64,000 nt of DNA from Timema cristinae. Taxonomy: Eukaryota; Arthropoda; Insecta; Phasmatodea; Timematidae. The stretch lies in contig JBCFYV010000001.1 of the NCBI GenBank assembly GCA_039000515.1, positions 9,966,928 through 10,030,927 on the forward strand, read 5' to 3'. Of the stretch, positions 58,668-64,000 are shown piece after piece (the first letter of the stretch is position 1; each line of letters begins with the position of its first letter). A program made the position numbers and the translations under genes. The notes under the pieces are model-generated. The model made no database searches, was not told where the DNA came from, and worked only from the letters and a program-made list of their open reading frames with translations.

Positions 58668-58903
58668 TATTATACCCCATTTGGGCCATGACTAAACTAC
58701 ACTGTGTTTTAAATATGAGGAAGCTTAAATTTAGGTAGTGTACTCACATTTACATAGAGGAGGAGTAAATAACCATTTAGAAACAAAAAAATACACTCTC
58801 AATACGCCATAACGGGATTCGAAAACCAATTTCCCCGGCATCGACAGCCTAATATATTACGAGAGTGACGCCTTATTAGAACATTCGACCACCGAAGCGG
58901 GTG
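58668..58903 (-). mobile_element. SINE-A copy
   Basis: Tail remnant TATACCCCATTTGGGCC, B box GGGATTCGAAAACC, head complement ACCACCGAAGCGGGTGA. Confidence 0.78.
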
Positions 58904-58927
58904 AGTACAGAACAAATCAGTTGATTT

Positions 58928-59170
58928 GACCCGCTCGGTGGCTGCATGGACTAAGGAGTCTCTCGCAATGTACTCGACTGCCGAAAGCGAGGAGATCGGG
59001 GCTCGATCCCTACCGAGTATGCTGAAGGTAGTTTTACCTAAATGGTTCTCCCATTTTCCTCCACGAAAATACGGGAACACTTCCCCTGAATTAAACCTTC
59101 CTAATCCCTACCACATTAGAATAATTACTATATGGGAGTTTAGCACGAACAAGTAGTAAAAGGCGGTGCA
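58928..59170 (+). mobile_element. SINE-A copy, full length
   Basis: Head ACCCGCTCGGTGGCTGCATG, B box GGGGCTCGATCCC, body, tail ACGAACAAGTAGTAAAAGG. Lies head-to-head with the copy at 58668-58903, ~25 bp apart. Confidence 0.86.
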
Positions 59171-59346
59171 ATGTCAAAAAGATGATTGATTGTTTTATCT
59201 CTAGAAAAAAAAAGAAACAATCATTAAATACTAAAGAAAGATTATTAATTTGATAAATTATGGTCTTCGTCTTTAGGGAAAGCAAAATATTTTATGGCGA
59301 ATAAAATATCTTCTAGAATAATAAAAGACAATTAAGTTTTTATAAT

Positions 59347-59352
59347 TTTATT
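59347..59352 (-). terminator. Poly(A) signal, cuticle protein 4
   Basis: AATAAA on the minus strand ~60 nt past the stop codon. Confidence 0.55.
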
Positions 59353-59411
59353 TGAAGTGATGGATGAGAGAATGTACAACATATACAGTAATATTGGAGG
59401 TGAGGACGAGT

Positions 59412-60155
59412 TTAACCAAGGATCTTGGTGTGAGAAGCGTAGCCGTACCCGGGGGCGGCACCATAAGACAGAGCGGGGGCGGCACCATAAGCCAAACCAT
59501 GTCCAGCACCGTAAGCCAGAGCGGGGCGGGCGGCGTAGCTCAAAGCGGGGGCGGCACCATAAGCCAAACCATGTCCAGCACCGTAAGCCAGAGCGGGGCG
59601 GGCGGCGTAGCTCAAAGCGGGGGCGGCACCATAAGCCAAACCATGTCCAGCACCGTAAGCCAGAGCGGGGCGAGCGGTGTAGCTCAGAGCGGGGGCGGCG
59701 TGCGCCACAGCGACGGGAGCGTGGACGGCGGCTCCCTCCTTGTGGACGACGGCGTTGAATCCGTTGACGGGGTCGGCGGTGTAGTCGACGATGCGACGGG
59801 TGCCGTCGGGCTCCACCAGGCTGTAGCTGCCCTGGACGACGTCTCCGTCTCTAGACTCGTGCTGGCTCTTGGAGTCGCCGGTCAGGGCGTCCTGGATGTC
59901 GTAGGCGTAGCTGTACTGAGGATGAGGGTCGAAGTCGGTGTCTACGGCGACCTTAGCGACGGCGGGGGCGGCGTAGGACAGGGCGGGGCCATGTGCGGCG
60001 TATCCCAGAGCGGGGGCGGCGTAACCCAGAGGGCGAGCGGCCAGAGCGGGGGCCCCGTAACCGTACGCGGAGACGGTTGCGCCAGGAGCCACGACGGCGG
60101 GTGCTCCCAGGTATCCGGCGCTAGCCACAGCCACGAGGGCGGAGAGGACGATGAT
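59412..60155 (-). CDS. RR-2 cuticle protein 4, exon 2 (intact)
   Basis: Best preserved gene of the window. Joined to exon 1 (MALQ) it encodes ~251 residues: signal peptide [18 protein letters not shown], an Ala/Pro/Tyr-rich N-terminal region ([20 protein letters not shown]), the RR-2 chitin-binding domain at residues ~78-141 ([42 protein letters not shown]), and a C-terminal tail ending SHTKILG. The tail holds three nearly identical 24-residue (72-bp) units built from [12 protein letters not shown] and [12 protein letters not shown]. Repetitive A/Y/P/G tails of this kind are typical of RR-2 proteins. The protein is secreted to the assembling cuticle. The acceptor is TTTCAG and the frame is open throughout. 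A sister copy with indels lies at 46004-46728. Confidence 0.95.
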   Translation of the reverse strand: MIVLSALVAVASAGYLGAPAVVAPGATVSAYGYGAPALAARPLGYAAPALGYAAHGPALSYAAPAVAKVAVDTDFDPHPQYSYAYDIQDALTGDSKSQHESRDGDVVQGSYSLVEPDGTRRIVDYTADPVNGFNAVVHKEGAAVHAPVAVAHAAPALSYTARPALAYGAGHGLAYGAAPALSYAARPALAYGAGHGLAYGAAPALSYAARPALAYGAGHGLAYGAAPALSYGAAPGYGYASHTKILG

Positions 60156-60257
60156 CTGAAATTGATATAATTATTATTATTCTAGAGTTAAGAGGTTGAG
60201 GGTGTATTAACACTTGTTCTGAACAGAGTCCCGGTTAGGTTAGTTAGTGAGACTCAC

Positions 60258-60269
60258 CTGTAAGGCCAT
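60258..60269 (-). CDS. RR-2 cuticle protein 4, exon 1 (M-A-L-Q)
   Basis: ATG GCC TTA CAG with a GTGAGT donor. It joins the acceptor at 60156-60157 in phase 0 across a 102-bp intron. It is identical to exon 1 of cuticle protein 3. Confidence 0.88.
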
Positions 60270-60325
60270 GATGTTAGCTGTTCTGTCCCTCGGGTCAAAC
60301 TGTGACGATTACTCAGATATTGTAA

Positions 60326-60333
60326 CTTTTATA
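60326..60333 (-). promoter_or_regulatory. TATA box of cuticle protein 4
   Basis: TATAAAAG on the minus strand, ~57 nt upstream of the ATG, followed ~30 nt downstream by an ACAGT initiator-like site. Upstream sequence is shared with the 46.9-kb promoter as far as about 60462. Confidence 0.8.
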
Positions 60334-60462
60334 GCGAGCCCGTGATGTGGACCCGCCCTCGTGGAGTGGCGAGGACCCGTTTTACCGCGACATTCGCAAT
60401 GTCTGTATTTGGAGTTGAGGAAACATCACACACACGGACACGCGGGCTAGAGGGTCTGTCTC

Positions 60463-61387
60463 TTGTGCTTGTTTGTCCTTTCTCCACTAAAATACAGGTA
60501 GCGCCCTAGGCCTTTATCTCCACACTAATGTAAATAAACAAATATTCTGAACCGTTACTAAGGGCAGTTACAATAAAATAATACCTATTCTTCTTTGTGT
60601 TTACACAGTTAAATAAAGCTGAAGGTACTCCATTGATTATATATTTAATTGCATGTGTTTATTATAATATTATAAGGTCACAATACAACACATCCCTTTT
60701 GAAAGAAAATAAGGATATTTTTATCAAGTTAATGTGATAATCTAACAATATATTAGAGCGTGCATAAATTAAATACAATTACGTCACATATATTGCCCAG
60801 ACTTCTTTGTAGATAGTAGATTTGTGACACAAATTATGCTGATTATTACCAAACTATTAGGAATTTTTGTAGTTTGTACAGTTTGTTTCTTAACAATTAA
60901 GACCAAGATATTAAGAGGTTGATTCAAATTGTTATTTCGATAACTATTTAATATTTTGATTAAATGAAATTCAAATGTTAGCCCCATTACATCAAGAGCT
61001 TGATTTTACTGGAAAAAAATAATGTCAATTTTTTTATCGTTATTTTGCTTGACGATCATAGTGAATTGAAACAGGTTTGGACGATTAAAGTCTGATAACT
61101 TAGACAAAGTTATTTTGTAATTGTTACGCAACAACAAGAACTATAGTCACGTGACGTGGCAGCCGCAGTTCTAGAGGTTTCGCTGAACAAACTTTAACAC
61201 CACAAAAGCTATCAAAAAGATATGAAAAATTCTATTCGACATTTTTGAAGCAATAATGCAACCCACATAACAAAATTCCGCAGTTTAAAGATAGCGTTTA
61301 TTTGCTAAGTCATACCAAAGTAAAATGTATTCAATATTCTAAGCTGTGACGTAAGCACACAATGCTACGTGGCCAAGATGAGCCCCA
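60463..61387. other. Intergenic, no gene seen
   Basis: Starts where similarity to the 47.0-kb region ends. AT-rich with no coding or repeat signal. Confidence 0.4.
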
Positions 61388-61632
61388 AAAACCGTGAGGT
61401 CTGGCACCAGAAACAGTGAAGTCTGGCACCAGAAACCATGAGGTCTGGCATTAGAAACCGTGAGGTCTGGCACTAAAAACCGTGAGGTCTGGCACCAGAA
61501 ACAGTGAAGTCTGGCACCAAAAACCGTGAGGTCTGGGACCAGAAACAGTGAAGTCTGGCATTAGAAACCGTGAGGTCTGGCACTAAAAACCGAGGGGTCT
61601 GGCATTAGAAACCGAGAGGTCTGGCACCAGAA
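61388..61632. repeat. Minisatellite, 22-bp unit, ~11 copies
   Basis: Unit ACCGTGAGGTCTGGCACCAG plus AA, with AACAGTGAAG and TTAG variants. Confidence 0.92.
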
Positions 61633-64000
61633 AAAGCCTAAGCCAAGGTTCGACTCAAGTTTCTTAAAAATGTAGTCAACATCACTAACCACTCAAGCAC
61701 GGGAACATATTATTTTATAATAAACAGTTACGTAAAGCAACAAAGCTAAGAAGATTTAAAGGTGTATTTAGTTATATCTAGATGTTCACAAAGAATATTA
61801 AGGGAGTGATTCTCATCAAATTCGGCCTGGCTCATCTTCAGGTCCTAGGCTAATATTTCACAGGGCCTCCCCACAACCCATATCGATCAAATGTAGTTTT
61901 ATTATAATTTTTAAAAATAAATTACCAAAGACCATTTGTTTTTAGTATTGATTTCCATAATTATGATACACCCCCGCCAAATCAGAATTAAGATTCTTGA
62001 CAGGGGAATAACATCCAATTTAATATAATCAAATAATTTTTTAAACTGCACTTGACAAACTAAGCTTAAAAATACCTAATTTAACTGTCAAAAACAAAAC
62101 AAAGTACAAATATTCAGCTGATCGAAATACATTTAGTTTATACAGTTAAAAATAAATACAAAAGCACAGCTTAGTAAAATGTAAAAAGAAAAAAAGGAAA
62201 ACATGATACATTCCTTTAACTATAATAAGGATATATTTATTATTTAAATCATTAACAAGTTTATATCTGTGGATGATATTATAGAGTATAAAATTGAGCA
62301 GTTATATAAAAACATGTTTTTTAAAGCAGTTTCAGAATGTATTACAACGTGAAAAATTATACCTTTTGCACTGTAACAATACATTCAGAATTTTTTTAGT
62401 TGATTTACATAATCACCGAAGCTAACATTACCAAATTATAATTAATAGCCATTGAACAAAAGCTTCCAATAATTCTGGGAACAAGCATTGAGAGAAAGAA
62501 TAATTTTTTATTGTCAAAGTAATTACTTAAGATCTTCAATGGATGCTGTTAATTCATCTATTTTTCATATTTGTTGAGATCTTGAAAATAGTATTTTTCG
62601 ACATACATTAAAAAGAATGGAGACAAAAAAAAAAGGTTTGAGTGATATTTTAATCAATTTTTGAGAACTTTAAGCTTAGGAAAAAAAAACGCCTCTCACA
62701 CGCTACTTGCGTACAAAGTCATTACAAATTTAAAAACGGCGGTGATCAGGTTAGTGAAGAATCCGGATCGCGCCGATATTTTAACGTTAACACTTGGAGC
62801 ATTTTTATAGGCTGGAATGTTCTTTCATACAAAGTTCGAAATTAACATCTTGCTCTTAGATATTCTCGATCTCGTCCTCATCTTCAGTCTCACTATAGCC
62901 AATATCATTGCTGAGGTAACTGCGCGTTTTATGGAGAGAAGCTTTATATTCGCTCTCTCTCAGTTAACTGCTGGCCAATCTCATCTTTTTTCAGTTATGT
63001 CAGAATTTCGAATTTTGTTGTTGTTGCATTTATGTACAATTTCTCATCGTAAACATTTTTTCCCCCTTTGAACAGGAATTCGTATTTCAGTAAAATCGTC
63101 TTGCATATTTACAAGAGAGTTGTCTTTAAAAAAATTTAAGCAAACGTTTGTAATTTTTAGGAGTTTTAAGAAATAGCATTAATTTGTTTAGCTTTAATTT
63201 CCTCCAATAGTGTTTTAAGTGTGTGCCACACTTTTAGACCATTCATAACATTCGTTTGTAAAATTATTGATACTAGAAAAGTCACAAAAAATTAATATAA
63301 AATAGTTAACTCCATCAGTACATTTTTAATTTCACTCAATTTCTCAAGTAACGTATTGACTCAAAATGTTGCTTTACGGATAAAGATACCTTGCTTCACA
63401 TCTACTAAATAAATAGTACTGTTCTAAGCACATACTTAGTCTTTTATCTTAAACTAGAGACATTTATTAAAAACTTGGAAGATGTGTAAAATTAATTAAC
63501 ATATAAAGTTGCAAAAAAAACTTCACCAAAAAGTCTGTGAATAAAATAATACTTATACAGTGTCACAGAGAAATTGAGTAAAAAGGAACATTTGTGTCCA
63601 CCAAAGAGGATAACAATCAATTTAAGATTTCAAAGACCAGAATAAAATACTTATTAGATTATAGCTCAGACTATAATACTATATTTCAAATAACATATTT
63701 TCATTTTTAATATTACTGCAACTTATCAATGATACGATATTTCGTATCTCAAATAGGTGTGGGGATATGATCAAAATTTTATGTTTCTGTCAATGTAAAG
63801 TACCCTCAAAGTCATTTTAATGTGAAAGTGAGAGTTGCATATATATATATATATATTGTTTGTGTGTGTGTGTGTGTGTGTTGTGTGTGTGTAATGTCAA
63901 ACAGTGCCTGGATACAAATCTTAATCAAAATAAGTTTTAGTGGATTTGATTTTTTTTTCTCTTTTTGCTCCTAAGTAAGCTACCCTTAATTTTAAGGTTA
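61633..64000. other. AT-rich right end, no gene supported
   Basis: A minus-strand stretch at ~62850-62925 reads as an acidic peptide (GYSETEDEDEIENI) followed by a stop, perhaps a transposase remnant. A (TA)n-(TG)n tract lies at 63838-63891. The last 30 bases (CCTTAATTTTAAGG) resemble an M1-type terminus. Confidence 0.35.

Noticed and set aside
59364..60170. 268-codon plus-strand frame opposite cuticle protein 4
   Set aside because: Antisense shadow of a GC-rich RR-2 exon; the minus strand has signal peptide, RR-2 motif and splice sites.

Overview
This is eukaryotic, almost certainly insect, nuclear DNA. The background is AT-rich and gene-poor, and filled with tRNA-derived SINEs, inverted-repeat DNA elements and minisatellite arrays. 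GC-rich exons for secreted cuticle proteins stand out against it. The cuticle proteins carry the extended RR-2 Rebers-Riddiford chitin-binding motif, which is arthropod-specific. A polyneopteran such as a stick insect is my best guess, but only a guess. I see no bacterial, organellar or CRISPR content and no bona fide tRNA or rRNA gene.

The supported genes form a cuticle-protein cluster. Four RR-2 loci lie on the minus strand: exon 2 at 5214-5789, 38497-39513, 46004-46728 and 59412-60155, with exon 1 at 9402-9413, 40483-40494, 46828-46839 and 60258-60269. A fifth gene on the plus strand (51908-51919 joined to 54654-54869) encodes a small secreted protein without an RR domain. All five share one architecture: a TATA box, a 5' UTR, a first coding exon of exactly four codons (MAAK, MACK, MALQ, MALQ, MALK), a phase-0 intron, then one exon carrying the rest of the signal peptide and the mature protein. 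The 59.4 and 46.0 kb loci are recent duplicates, including promoter and intron. The 59.4 kb copy is open throughout. The 46.0 and 38.5 kb copies carry single-base indels that break the frame; these may be assembly errors or real decay.

Between the genes, the main repeat families are: (i) SINE-A, with a tRNA-Leu/Ser-like head; (ii) SINE-E, with a tRNA-Glu-like head but the same 34-bp 3' tail as SINE-A, followed by (TAA)n; (iii) SINE-C and SINE-D, each with another tRNA-like head; (iv) a ~0.37-kb hairpin element (M1); (v) a dispersed ~180-bp repeat (R); (vi) single copies of a mariner-like MITE, a hAT-like element, a foldback element and a LINE 3' end nested in a SINE. Several have visible target-site duplications.

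More than ten minisatellite arrays lie between or inside genes: 63 bp x14 at 0.5-1.4 kb, 50 bp x37 inside the intron of the first cuticle gene, 70 bp x4 at 18.2 kb, 44 bp x35 at 24.9-26.4 kb, 103 bp x15 at 31.8-33.4 kb, 50 bp x24 at 36.4-37.6 kb, ~60 bp x7 at 40.8 kb, 38 bp x11 at 44.1 kb, 28 bp x6 over a splice acceptor at 54.5 kb, 31 bp x44 at 56.9-58.3 kb and 22 bp x11 at 61.4 kb. The long open frames in these arrays are by-products of repeat period and lack of stops, not genes. The last 3 kb is AT-rich with no gene I can support.
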